33,246 nt of DNA from an uncultured Bacteroidota bacterium. Lineage in GTDB: Bacteria > Bacteroidota > Bacteroidia > NS11-12g > UBA955. Where the stretch lies: contig CAJBKH010000103.1 of assembly GCA_903953615.1 (NCBI GenBank), positions 1 through 33,246 on the forward strand, given 5' to 3'. The notes beneath the pieces are model-generated. The model saw only the letters and a list, made by a program, of their open reading frames with translations. It made no database searches and was not told the DNA's origin. Shown piece by piece: positions 15,191-22,679 of this stretch; the stretch's first letter is position 1, and each line of letters opens with the position of its first letter. A program made the translations under genes and the position numbers.

Positions 15191-15386
15191 CTTCAACGGC
15201 TTACGGGAATGTTTGGGAAAAACTTTTTCAGAAATGCTGAAGGACTATAGGTAGAAGTCCAAGGGCATAACAGAAAGAGCGTTTTATAGTGTAATGTGTG
15301 TAAAGAACTTAAAAATTTTTGCCCTTGTATGATTGAGATACAATTGCACTGGGAAACCGACTTTTTATGATAATGATTATAAAAAG
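15191..15386 (+). ncRNA. Possible structured RNA (weak candidate)
   Basis: Inverted repeats: TTCAG/CTGAA at 15227-15231/15237-15241, next to GGACT/AGTCC at 15242-15246/15256-15260; then an 8-bp pairing CAAGGGCA/TGCCCTTG (15260-15267 with 15320-15327); then CTTTTTAT/ATAAAAAG at 15361-15368/15379-15386. CTTCA at 15191 could close the first hairpin. No known RNA family is recognised, the two adjacent helices share a base at 15260, and no promoter is evident. Strand is assumed. Confidence 0.2.
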
Positions 15387-15530
15387 GATACTAATACGAT
15401 GCCTAAGCATAAAAACCAAATGATGTAAGAATACAATGTATACTTCATTGATTTTGTTAAACTGATTTCGATGATTGAATTTTTCATAAATGTAATTGTG
15501 TTTTAATGTTTGATAATTTAAATTAAGGTT

Positions 15531-15732
15531 GTGTTTTCGCTAGTTTTAGTTTTTGTCAAAATCCGCAATGTGTGTTTTCATAGTGTTAGTTTCTGTCAAA
15601 AGCTTTTGTGTGTGTTTTCGTAGTTTTAGTTTTTGTCAAAAGCGATTTAATTTATTTTTCTTGGGTTATTAAATGTCAGTTAAAATGTGTTTTCAATAGT
15701 TTTAGTTTTTTTTAGTTTTAGTTTTAGTTTTT
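15531..15732. repeat. Minisatellite-like tandem repeat, three units plus degenerate tail
   Basis: Three near-identical 30-31-bp units start at 15531, 15572 and 15612 (period 40-41). Each runs from GTGTTTTC through TAGTTTTAGTTTTTGTCAAAA, with substitutions in the second unit, and they are separated by unrelated 10-bp spacers. A partial fourth copy starts at 15687 (GTGTTTTCAATAGTTTTAG) and dissolves into TTTTAG hexamer runs to 15732. The spacers are too short for a CRISPR array and no cas gene is present. Confidence 0.75.
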
Positions 15733-15803
15733 CAATTTTTAATTCTAGTTCGTATGGGTATGTTTTATTTGTTTTTTCAATTTTTTTATAAGGGCTAAAA
15801 TGC

Positions 15804-16030
15804 TGAGTATAAATGCCTAATGAGTAGAAATACTTACCATTCTCGTTACCTTATACACAAACATATATCGCAATCTCTAATTTGCAAATGATGGTCAATT
15901 TAAATCTAAAAATGATATGTAAAGTGCAATAAATCAGGGTCATAAAATATGTCCAAAAGACTTAAAAATGCCTGTTTTTTGGTTTTTTGCAACTTTTTAG
16001 GGTCATTTTAGGCCACTGAGTATAAATACT
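15804..16030. promoter_or_regulatory. Three copies of a TGAGTAtAAATACT-like site
   Basis: TGAGTATAAATGCC at 15804-15817, TGAGTAGAAATACT at 15821-15834 and TGAGTATAAATACT at 16017-16030. The core AGTAT-AA-ATACT of the last copy is an inverted repeat, as expected for a dimeric regulator. It sits 110 bases upstream of the pcrA promoter. Function unproven. Confidence 0.3.
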
Positions 16031-16138
16031 TTTTTCACTTTTTTGAACCCCCGAAAACTGTTCGCATATTCTTACATAAAGGGTGTGTTCGTTTTGAAAA
16101 TGCGGGTATTTGTCTTTGGTGTTTTTGTGTATATCCTT

Positions 16139-16170
16139 TTTGAATTTTTTTTAGAAAACAATTAGATTTG
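16139..16170 (+). promoter_or_regulatory. pcrA promoter TTTG-N20-TAGATTTG
   Basis: -33 TTTG at 16139-16142 and -7 TAGATTTG at 16163-16170. ATG 16183 follows after 12 nt, so the leader is very short. Confidence 0.65.
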
Positions 16171-16182
16171 TAGTTCGCAATT

Positions 16183-18462
16183 ATGTCAACCAATAACCAT
16201 CCACCGTATCTTGATAAATTAAATGAAGTTCAAAGAGAAGCTGCGCTCTGTATCGATGGCCCTGTAATGATTATTGCGGGTGCAGGTAGTGGTAAGACAC
16301 GTGTACTTACGTATAGAATTGCGCACATCATTAAACAAGGTGCCGATGCCTTTAACATACTTGCCCTTACTTTTACCAATAAGGCGGCCAAGGAAATGAA
16401 AAAACGAATTGAAACGGTTGTTGGTCCTGAGGCGCGCAATTTATGGATGGGTACCTTTCACAGTGTGTTTGCGAAAATATTGAGAATAGAGGCTGAGAAA
16501 ATTGGTTATCCACGCGATTTTACAATTTATGATACCGATGATGCCAAGAGTGTTATCAAAGCCATCGTAAAGGAACTCAATTTAGATGATAAATTATATA
16601 AGGTAGGTTTAATTTATAACCGTATTAGCAACGCTAAGAATAGTCTAATCACTGCTAAAGAGTATATCACCATTCCCGAATTAATGGAAGCCGATGCTTC
16701 TGCTGGTCGCCCTTTAATCGCTAGAATTTTTGCAATGTATCAGCAAAAGTGTTACAAGGCTGGTGCCATGGACTTTGATGATCTATTGGTAAATACGTTT
16801 AGACTTTTTAAGGAACATGCGGATGTGTTGTATAAGTACCAGCATAAATTTAAATACATCATGGTAGATGAGTACCAAGATACCAATTTGTGCCAGTACA
16901 TGATTATTAAAAAATTGGCCGCCATGAACCGCAACATCTGTGTTGTTGGCGACGACTCACAAAGTATCTATAGTTTTAGAGGTGCCAATATTCAAAACAT
17001 CCTCAACTTCGAAAAGGATTACCCCGAGCTCAATATTTTTAAATTAGAAAACAATTACAGAAGTACATCCAACATTGTAAATGCAAGCAGCAGCATTATT
17101 GCCAACAACAAAGAAAAACTCGATAAGAAAATTTATACGGATAATGATGAAGGCGAGAAAATAATGGTGATGCGCGCCATTAGTGATAATGAAGAAGGTA
17201 GAATGGTAGCCCAAAGCATATTCGAGGATATGAATACACAGCGTTTATCCTTTTCTGATTTTGCGATTTTGTACCGTACCAATGCACAAAGTAGATCATT
17301 TGAGGAAGCGCTAAGAAAAAATAGTATTGCTTATAGAGTTTATGGTGGTACTAGTTTTTATCAGCGCAAAGAAATAAAGGACATGGTAGCTTATTTGCGT
17401 TTGGTAGTAAATCCGAACGATGATGAGGCATTAAAACGCATTATTAATTATCCTGCAAGGAAAATTGGCAATACCACCATCGATAGAGTAACAGCCTTGG
17501 CCAATGAAAAAGATTGTTCCTTATGGGAAATTATCAGTCATGCGCAACAATTTGCAGCAGAATTAGGTAGTAGTATTGCCAGTCTTCGCGATTTTCATAC
17601 CATGATTTATAGTTTTCAGGGCATGATGCTTAGCAAGAATGCCTATGAAATCGCAGAGTATGTGGCCAAACAATCGACCTTGCTTAAAGCGCTTTATGAA
17701 GATAAAACAGTTGAAGGTGTGTCAAGGCATGAAAACGTGATGGAGCTATTGAATGGTATCAAAGAGTTTACAGAAGATGATACCAATGAAAATGATAAAA
17801 CCATCTCTCAATTTTTACAAGATATTGCCTTGTTAACCGATGCAGACAAGGATAAAGAGAATGCAGACACAGTGACGCTTATGACCATTCATAGCAGCAA
17901 GGGTTTAGAGTTTAAGAATGTCTATGTGGTGGGCCTTGAAGAGAATTTGTTTCCAAGTCAGTTGAGTTTAACCAGTAGGCAAGAACTAGAGGAAGAGCGC
18001 AGGCTGTTTTATGTGGCAGTAACGCGCGCAGAGCAGAAGTTGACTTTATCGTTTGCAACTTCGCGTTTTAAATATGGTAATTTAATTCCCTGCGAACCAA
18101 GTCGATTTATTGACGAAATAGAAAGTAAGTACCTTGAATTTGCGTATGCTAAAACCTTAAAAATGGAATCGCCGGTTTTTAAGAAAAAGGAGGTGCCTAA
18201 TTTTGGCAAAGGCTATGGAATGAATGTTGGCAAGCCCGTTTTTTCCAAACCAAGCACTCAAATTCAAGTTTCGGCCAATTTCAAAGAAAGCAATACCGCC
18301 AACCTCACTGCTGGTCAGCAAGTTGAACACCAGCGCTTTGGAAGAGGCGAGGTTATGAGTGTGCAAGATACTGGCGACAATCGCAAGGCGGTCATTCGTT
18401 TTGTGGAGGCTGGGGAAAAGACCTTGGTTTTAAAGTTTGCGAAGCTAATGATACTGGAATAG
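16183..18462 (+). CDS. pcrA: ATP-dependent DNA helicase, UvrD/PcrA type
   Basis: A 759-aa superfamily 1A 3'-5' helicase for nucleotide-excision and mismatch repair and for clearing recombinase or replication blocks. Motifs in order: Q motif LNEVQREA (13-20), Walker A GAGSGKT (33-39), FTNKAAKEM (Ia), Walker B DEYQDT (229-234), GDDSQSIYSFRGA (III), NYRST (IV), the motif V region TLMTIHSSKGLEF and YVAVTRAEQKL (VI). The C-terminal tail carries a Tudor-like module (GQQVEHQRFGRGEV to the end), which in PcrA/UvrD contacts RNA polymerase. It has its own promoter after the long gap and the gene downstream has a separate promoter. Confidence 0.96.
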   Translation: MSTNNHPPYLDKLNEVQREAALCIDGPVMIIAGAGSGKTRVLTYRIAHIIKQGADAFNILALTFTNKAAKEMKKRIETVVGPEARNLWMGTFHSVFAKILRIEAEKIGYPRDFTIYDTDDAKSVIKAIVKELNLDDKLYKVGLIYNRISNAKNSLITAKEYITIPELMEADASAGRPLIARIFAMYQQKCYKAGAMDFDDLLVNTFRLFKEHADVLYKYQHKFKYIMVDEYQDTNLCQYMIIKKLAAMNRNICVVGDDSQSIYSFRGANIQNILNFEKDYPELNIFKLENNYRSTSNIVNASSSIIANNKEKLDKKIYTDNDEGEKIMVMRAISDNEEGRMVAQSIFEDMNTQRLSFSDFAILYRTNAQSRSFEEALRKNSIAYRVYGGTSFYQRKEIKDMVAYLRLVVNPNDDEALKRIINYPARKIGNTTIDRVTALANEKDCSLWEIISHAQQFAAELGSSIASLRDFHTMIYSFQGMMLSKNAYEIAEYVAKQSTLLKALYEDKTVEGVSRHENVMELLNGIKEFTEDDTNENDKTISQFLQDIALLTDADKDKENADTVTLMTIHSSKGLEFKNVYVVGLEENLFPSQLSLTSRQELEEERRLFYVAVTRAEQKLTLSFATSRFKYGNLIPCEPSRFIDEIESKYLEFAYAKTLKMESPVFKKKEVPNFGKGYGMNVGKPVFSKPSTQIQVSANFKESNTANLTAGQQVEHQRFGRGEVMSVQDTGDNRKAVIRFVEAGEKTLVLKFAKLMILE

Positions 18463-18474
18463 CGACTTTTTATA

Positions 18475-18482
18475 TATTTTTG
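18475..18482 (+). promoter_or_regulatory. Promoter -7 box TATTTTTG after pcrA
   Basis: Exact TAnnTTTG match 24 nt before ATG 18507. It covers the in-frame TTG at 18480, so that codon is not the start. Confidence 0.5.
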
Positions 18483-18506
18483 CAATCTATCGAACATAAT
18501 AATTAC

Positions 18507-19352
18507 ATGAATTCTACAATGAATCAATTTAAAAACATTTCAAAATACAGTCTTGTATTGATAGGTATACTTTATACCGGTCAACTTTTTTCTCAATTAC
18601 AGCCTGTTCTTAAAAATAAGCGTGGCATTGCTATTTTGCCACAACAAGGGGATTATGCAATCGGTTTTGGCGCCAATCCTTTTCTAAATTATTTCGGCAA
18701 TTTTTTCAACGGAAACAATAACAATATCGCCCCTAGTCCAACATTTGCTACACAAAATCAAAGTATATTCTTTAAATACATGAAAACAAATCAATTGGCT
18801 TATCGTGGTTACTTTAGAGTGGGTGTTAATTCAAATACCATGAATATCAATGTGCTTGATAAAACACCAGGTGCAGTGAGTGGTAGCACAGTTAAGGACG
18901 TTCAAAAGACCAAGAGTAATATCGTTGGTGTTGGTTTTGGTATAGAGAAAAGACGAGGTACCACAAGGGTTCAAGGCTATTATGGTGGTGAATTGTACCT
19001 GAATTATAACAGTGGTTTTGATACAAAGTACAAATATGGCAATGCCATTGAAAACGAAGATTCTGGTCTTATTCGCAATACCATTATTAATGCCGCCTCA
19101 ACGCTAACTATTGGTGTTAGGGGTTTTGCTGGTGTTGAGTATTTTATTGCTCCAAGGGTTTCATTGGGTGGCGAACTAGGATATGGCCCTTCAATTAACA
19201 TCAGAAGTGCAAATGAAATAACTTCAGAATCTTATGTTAAACCGACCTCAACGCTCAATACAACAAAGGTTTCAACCAATTCAAGGTCAACCGGCTTTGC
19301 ATTAGATACCGACAATTATTTCGGAATAGTTAAATTATTGTTTTATTTCTAA
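18507..19352 (+). CDS. Exported protein, probable outer-membrane beta-barrel
   Basis: 281 aa. A signal peptide is visible (hydrophobic YSLVLIGILYTG, cleavage after QLFS). The mature part is rich in Gly, Asn, Tyr and short amphipathic strands, such as YRGYFRVGVNSNTMNINV, GVGFGIEKRRGTTRVQGYYG and FIAPRVSLGGELGYGPSINI, ending in an aromatic Phe (VKLLFYF) as outer-membrane barrels do. The specific role is unknown. ATG 18507 and 18519 are both possible; the promoter box at 18475-18482 allows either. It is followed by a lipoprotein gene with its own promoter. Confidence 0.75.
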   Translation: MNSTMNQFKNISKYSLVLIGILYTGQLFSQLQPVLKNKRGIAILPQQGDYAIGFGANPFLNYFGNFFNGNNNNIAPSPTFATQNQSIFFKYMKTNQLAYRGYFRVGVNSNTMNINVLDKTPGAVSGSTVKDVQKTKSNIVGVGFGIEKRRGTTRVQGYYGGELYLNYNSGFDTKYKYGNAIENEDSGLIRNTIINAASTLTIGVRGFAGVEYFIAPRVSLGGELGYGPSINIRSANEITSESYVKPTSTLNTTKVSTNSRSTGFALDTDNYFGIVKLLFYF

Positions 19353-19376
19353 AATACCACATTTAAAACACTCTAA

Positions 19377-19409
19377 TTTGTAAAATTGAATAGTTTATAC
19401 TTATATTTG
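19377..19409 (+). promoter_or_regulatory. Promoter TTTG-N21-TATATTTG
   Basis: -33 TTTG at 19377-19380 and -7 TATATTTG at 19402-19409, nine bases before ATG 19419. Confidence 0.65.
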
Positions 19410-19418
19410 CCAAATATT

Positions 19419-20003
19419 ATGAAAATTAAAATGAAAAATTTATTAATAATCGTTGCCATTACATCTCTCTTTTTGTCAGCTTGTAAATATGATGACGGAC
19501 CAGGAATTACTTTGAGATCTAAACGTGTAAGAGTTAGTAATGAATGGATTGTTACTGATTATCAAGTTGACGGTACAACAGATAATGTAATTAAAGGATC
19601 CTTCACGCATGGTGATTCTTTACAATTGGTGTTTACAATCAGCAAAACTGGTAGATATGCAATGAACATTCAATACACGAAAGATTACCAAGCAAAAACC
19701 AATTGGAACAAATATTTTATTGCCAACCAAACTGGTCTTGTTTCTTTATATTATGAATACAACCAAAATTCATTCTTCAAAAGAATTGGTAGCACAGGTG
19801 CCTGGTCATTTGATAAAAGGCATGATAATATCAGCTTTGGGTCATATGATTTGTCGCATGCTGAAGGTGAAGAAAGACCATTGGAATGTAAAATTTTAAT
19901 GTTAAAGGCTAAAAACTTAAGATTCCAGTTTACAGCCAAAGATGGCAAAGTTCATACAATGACCTTCGAGCCTAGAAACGAAGAGGCTGGTTTATTGAAA
20001 TAA
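19419..20003 (+). CDS. Lipoprotein, possibly lipocalin-like
   Basis: 194 aa. The signal peptide ends in the lipobox FLSAC with Cys at residue 22, followed by KYDDGPG. The sequence LRSKRVRVSNEWIVTDYQVDG just after it is typical of small Bacteroidota lipoproteins with a lipocalin-like barrel, where a conserved Trp follows the first strand. Function unknown. ATG 19431 (MKNLLIIVAI) is an alternative start four residues in. The promoter lies inside the longer frame that opens at TTG 19386, which excludes that start. A strong terminator follows the stop by 19 nt. Confidence 0.8.
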   Translation: MKIKMKNLLIIVAITSLFLSACKYDDGPGITLRSKRVRVSNEWIVTDYQVDGTTDNVIKGSFTHGDSLQLVFTISKTGRYAMNIQYTKDYQAKTNWNKYFIANQTGLVSLYYEYNQNSFFKRIGSTGAWSFDKRHDNISFGSYDLSHAEGEERPLECKILMLKAKNLRFQFTAKDGKVHTMTFEPRNEEAGLLK

Positions 20004-20022
20004 TAAAAAATATTTAAATTGA

Positions 20023-20053
20023 AAGTCCTGCAATGAATTAATTGCGGGACTTT
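20023..20053 (+). terminator. Strong rho-independent terminator
   Basis: 13-bp stem with one G-T pair: AAAGTCCTGCAAT (20023-20035) pairs with ATTGCGGGACTTT (20041-20053) around a 5-nt loop, followed by more Ts to 20057. It separates the lipoprotein from the DUF4290-murA operon. Confidence 0.92.
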
Positions 20054-20074
20054 TTTTATACTATAATTTTAACC

Positions 20075-20082
20075 TAATTTTG
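20075..20082 (+). promoter_or_regulatory. Promoter -7 box TAATTTTG for the DUF4290-murA operon
   Basis: Exact TAnnTTTG match, 12 nt before ATG 20095. The -33 region is a plain T run (20051-20057) shared with the preceding terminator. Confidence 0.6.
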
Positions 20083-20094
20083 AAATCGAATAAT

Positions 20095-20754
20095 ATGACT
20101 GAACTTTTTGAGTACAATACCCAATCCAATAAATTAATTATTTCTGAATATGGAAGGGCCTTTCAAAAAATGGTTGAACATGCGTTAACCATTGAAGATA
20201 GAACCAAACGCACTAAAATGGCCGAGGCACTTATTGGTGTCATGGAAATTTTAAATCCTTTGGCAAAAGAGCAAGCGGATTACAAACAAAAATTATGGGA
20301 CCATTTGCACATTATTGCAGGGTTTAGCCTCGATGTCGATTGCCCATTCCCAGTGCCTGAGAAGGATACCATTGTAAAGAAACCAGAACCCATTCCTTAT
20401 TCCTCACAACCAATCAAGTTTAGGTTCTATGGTCGCAATTTGCAGAACATGGTTAACAAAGCAACCAATATAGAGAATCCAGAAATGAAGAATGAGTTCT
20501 TAAATTTATTGGCTTCATTCATGAGTAATTCATCAAGAAATTGGAACAACGAAAATTTAACCAACCAACAGTTAGCGGAGCATTTAAAAAGTATGTCAAG
20601 TAGCAAATTGGAGATTAATCCAGAAGCGCTTGAAATAACTTTAGAACAAAGAAGAAAGAAATTCTTTAAGCCCAATAATACTGGCGGCAGCGGCAGTAGC
20701 AGCAATAACAAGTTTTATAATAAAAACAAAAAGCACAACAATTTCAAAAAGTAA
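20095..20754 (+). CDS. DUF4290 protein
   Basis: 219 aa, cytosolic and mainly helical. The N-terminal MTELFEYNTQSNKLIISEYG and the EYGRAFQKMVEHAL segment are characteristic of DUF4290, a Bacteroidota family usually encoded directly before murA, as here (9 nt gap). Two similar halves are suggested by the repeated pattern YGRAFQKMVEHALTIED (about 19-35) and YGRNLQNMVNKATNIEN (about 112-128), so the domain may be an internal duplication. The last 25 residues are low-complexity Asn, Gly, Ser and Lys, a basic flexible tail of the kind seen in nucleic-acid-binding proteins. The role is unknown; the linkage suggests cell-wall synthesis. Confidence 0.88.
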   Translation: MTELFEYNTQSNKLIISEYGRAFQKMVEHALTIEDRTKRTKMAEALIGVMEILNPLAKEQADYKQKLWDHLHIIAGFSLDVDCPFPVPEKDTIVKKPEPIPYSSQPIKFRFYGRNLQNMVNKATNIENPEMKNEFLNLLASFMSNSSRNWNNENLTNQQLAEHLKSMSSSKLEINPEALEITLEQRRKKFFKPNNTGGSGSSSNNKFYNKNKKHNNFKK

Positions 20755-20763
20755 TTTTCTGTC

Positions 20764-22077
20764 ATGTCAACTTTTAAAGTAACCGGAGGTAAAAAATTAA
20801 AGGGAGAGATTGTCCCGCAAGGTGCCAAGAACGAAGCACTTCAAATAATCTCTGCGGTGTTACTTACACCCGAAGAAATTGTTATTAATAATATTCCAGC
20901 CATTCGCGATGTATTGAAATTAATAGAATTGTTAATGGACCTTGGTGTTAAGGTGAGTAAAATTGCTGAAGAATCGTACTCATTTAAAGCAGATAATATT
21001 AACCTCGACTATTTAAATTCTGCTGATTTTAAATTAAAGGGTGCTGGATTGAGAGGTTCTATAATGATTATCGGTCCTTTATTGGCTCGCTTTGGCAAAG
21101 GCTATATTCCGAGTCCTGGTGGCGATAAAATTGGTCGCAGAAGATTGGATACCCACTTTATTGGCTTTATGAAATTGGGGGCTAAGTTTGAATATTTGCC
21201 CGAGGAGCAATTTTATAAAGTATCAACACCAGAGGGTAAATTAAAAGGTGCCTACATGTTATTAGATGAGGCCTCTGTTACTGGCACTGCAAATATTGTG
21301 ATGGCTGCAGCATTAGCTGATGGTATCACTACAATTTACAATGCAGCGTGTGAGCCTTATTTGCAACAACTTTGTAAAATGTTGAATCGCATGGGTGCTA
21401 AAATTAGTGGAATCGGCAGTAATTTGTTAACCATTGAAGGTGTCGATAGCTTAGGCGGTACCGAGCATACTATGTTGCCAGACATGATTGAGATTGGCAG
21501 TTTTATTGGCTTAGCTGCTATGACTGCTAGTGAAATTACAATCAAAAATTGTCGCATTCCTGAATTAGGTGTTATTCCAGATATCTTTAGAAGATTGGGC
21601 ATCCAACTTGAATTCAGAGGTGATGATATTTATATTCCAAGTCAAGAGCACTACGAAATAGATACATTTATTGACGGCAGTATACTCACCATTGCCGATG
21701 CGCCATGGCCAGGTTTTACGCCCGATTTGATTAGTATTATTTTAGTAACAGCAACACAAGCTAGAGGCAATGTTTTAATCCATCAAAAGATGTTTGAAAG
21801 TCGCTTGTTTTTTGTCGATAATTTGATTGATATGGGTGCTAAGATTATATTGTGTGATCCACATCGCGCCAATGTCATGGGCTTAGATAAAAAGATGCCT
21901 TTAAAAGGCATTACCATGAGTTCTCCAGACATTCGTGCAGGCGTTGCTATGCTGATTGCTGCCATGAGTGCGAATGGGGTGAGTACCATCAAAAACATTG
22001 AACAAATTGACAGAGGCTACCAACACATAGATAAGCGTTTAAATAATATTGGCGCAGAAATTGTAAGAATAGATTAA
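20764..22077 (+). CDS. murA: UDP-N-acetylglucosamine 1-carboxyvinyltransferase (Cys-to-Asp form)
   Basis: A 437-aa enzyme of the first committed step of peptidoglycan synthesis: it transfers enolpyruvate from PEP to UDP-GlcNAc. The two-domain repeat fold is shown by GGKKLKGEIVPQGAKNEAL (8-26, with K22 and N23 of the active site), LRGSIMIIGPLLARFG, TGTANIVMAAALADG and DIRAGVAMLIAAM near the end. The catalytic loop reads SPGGDKIGRRRLDTH: D121 replaces the Cys of the E. coli enzyme (Cys115), the residue alkylated by fosfomycin. Family knowledge says the Asp form is active and resistant. It is second in the operon after DUF4290, with a thioredoxin-fold gene 9 nt downstream. Confidence 0.96.
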   Translation: MSTFKVTGGKKLKGEIVPQGAKNEALQIISAVLLTPEEIVINNIPAIRDVLKLIELLMDLGVKVSKIAEESYSFKADNINLDYLNSADFKLKGAGLRGSIMIIGPLLARFGKGYIPSPGGDKIGRRRLDTHFIGFMKLGAKFEYLPEEQFYKVSTPEGKLKGAYMLLDEASVTGTANIVMAAALADGITTIYNAACEPYLQQLCKMLNRMGAKISGIGSNLLTIEGVDSLGGTEHTMLPDMIEIGSFIGLAAMTASEITIKNCRIPELGVIPDIFRRLGIQLEFRGDDIYIPSQEHYEIDTFIDGSILTIADAPWPGFTPDLISIILVTATQARGNVLIHQKMFESRLFFVDNLIDMGAKIILCDPHRANVMGLDKKMPLKGITMSSPDIRAGVAMLIAAMSANGVSTIKNIEQIDRGYQHIDKRLNNIGAEIVRID

Positions 22078-22086
22078 AAGTAGCTT

Positions 22087-22608
22087 ATGAAAAATCGCAT
22101 ATTAACGGCCCTTGGTTTACTATTAGCCTTGCCTATCTTTTTTATTATTTATAGTTTTTTTCCTGGTCAAGCGACAACACATTTAAAAACACCAACCAGC
22201 GCACCTACTTTGCTTGTAATGGATGGACAAGGTGATACTTTTAATGTGACTAAATTCAAAGGCAAAGTTGTTATATTGAATTTTTGGGCATCATGGAGCA
22301 AAGCCAGCAGACTTGAAAATAAAAATTTGCTTAGAATTTATCAGAAATATAAAAACAATAACAAGGTTGTTTTTTATAGTGTTTCACTAGATACCGATGA
22401 GCAAAGTTGGAAGGCTGCCATTGAGGAAGATGAATGCAAATGGTTGAACCATTACTGTGATTTTAAAAAATACAATTCACCGGTTGCCATTGCTTATGAA
22501 ATTAAAACCATTCCAACGTTTTACTTAATTGATAAATCTAGTATGGTTACTAAGTCGGGCGCTAATGTAGCCGATATTGAAGCAGCCATTGATGGATTGC
22601 TAAAATAA
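22087..22608 (+). CDS. TlpA/ResA-like thioredoxin-fold protein lacking the CxxC motif
   Basis: 173 aa. An uncleaved hydrophobic segment (about residues 5-25) should anchor it to the inner membrane with the domain in the periplasm. The TlpA fold is clear: PTLLVMDGQGDTFNV, KGKVVILNFWASW (58-70), SVSLDTDEQSWKAAI and the cis-Pro segment IKTIPTFYLID. Where active members have WCxPC, this one has W70-S71-K72-A73-S74, so both redox cysteines are Ser. The only cysteines are C117 and C124 in an unusual position (DECKWLNHYC). It probably binds or scaffolds rather than catalysing disulfide exchange. It lies between murA and grpE. Confidence 0.85.
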   Translation: MKNRILTALGLLLALPIFFIIYSFFPGQATTHLKTPTSAPTLLVMDGQGDTFNVTKFKGKVVILNFWASWSKASRLENKNLLRIYQKYKNNNKVVFYSVSLDTDEQSWKAAIEEDECKWLNHYCDFKKYNSPVAIAYEIKTIPTFYLIDKSSMVTKSGANVADIEAAIDGLLK

Positions 22609-22656
22609 TCAACCCTTTTTATTTAAGTCATGTTGTCAGTTATTGCGGCTTGGCAA

Positions 22657-22664
22657 TGTTTTTG
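22657..22664 (+). promoter_or_regulatory. Possible grpE promoter box TGTTTTTG
   Basis: One mismatch to TAnnTTTG, 15 nt before ATG 22680. No CIRCE/HrcA-type inverted repeat is visible upstream of grpE. Confidence 0.3.
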
Positions 22665-22679
22665 ACTGATAGGCATCGT

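Larger units (their letters stand above)
15115..16182. other. Long non-coding gap between ruvA and pcrA
   Basis: 1,068 bases without a credible gene, by far the longest gap in the window. In order it holds the ruvA terminator; a stretch with nested inverted repeats (15191-15386); a minisatellite-like direct repeat ending in TTTTAG runs (15531-15732); three copies of a TGAGTAtAAATACT-type site (15804-16030); two GGGTCAT copies near 15938 and 16000; and the pcrA promoter (16139-16170). The composition is very AT-rich with long T runs on the plus strand. It could be regulatory DNA, a small-RNA locus, or the site of a lost gene. Confidence 0.6.

Noticed and set aside
15170..15330. RNase P RNA, 6S RNA, tmRNA or tRNA in the ruvA-pcrA gap
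   Set aside because: None of the conserved cores (for example the RNase P GAGGAAAGTC segment, or a tRNA T-loop TTCGAATC with a paired acceptor) is present.
15531..15732. CRISPR array
   Set aside because: Repeats are about 30 bp but spacers only 10 bp, units differ from each other, only three or four copies exist and no cas gene is in the window.
15949..16011. 20-codon ORF (MSKRLKNACFLVFCNF...) in the ruvA-pcrA gap
   Set aside because: It looks like a small signal or leader peptide, but there is no promoter box or ribosome-binding site near it and such ORFs are expected by chance in T-rich DNA.
22609..22679. CIRCE/HrcA operator before grpE
   Set aside because: No TTAGCACTC-N9-GAGTGCTAA-like inverted repeat is found upstream of grpE or dnaJ.
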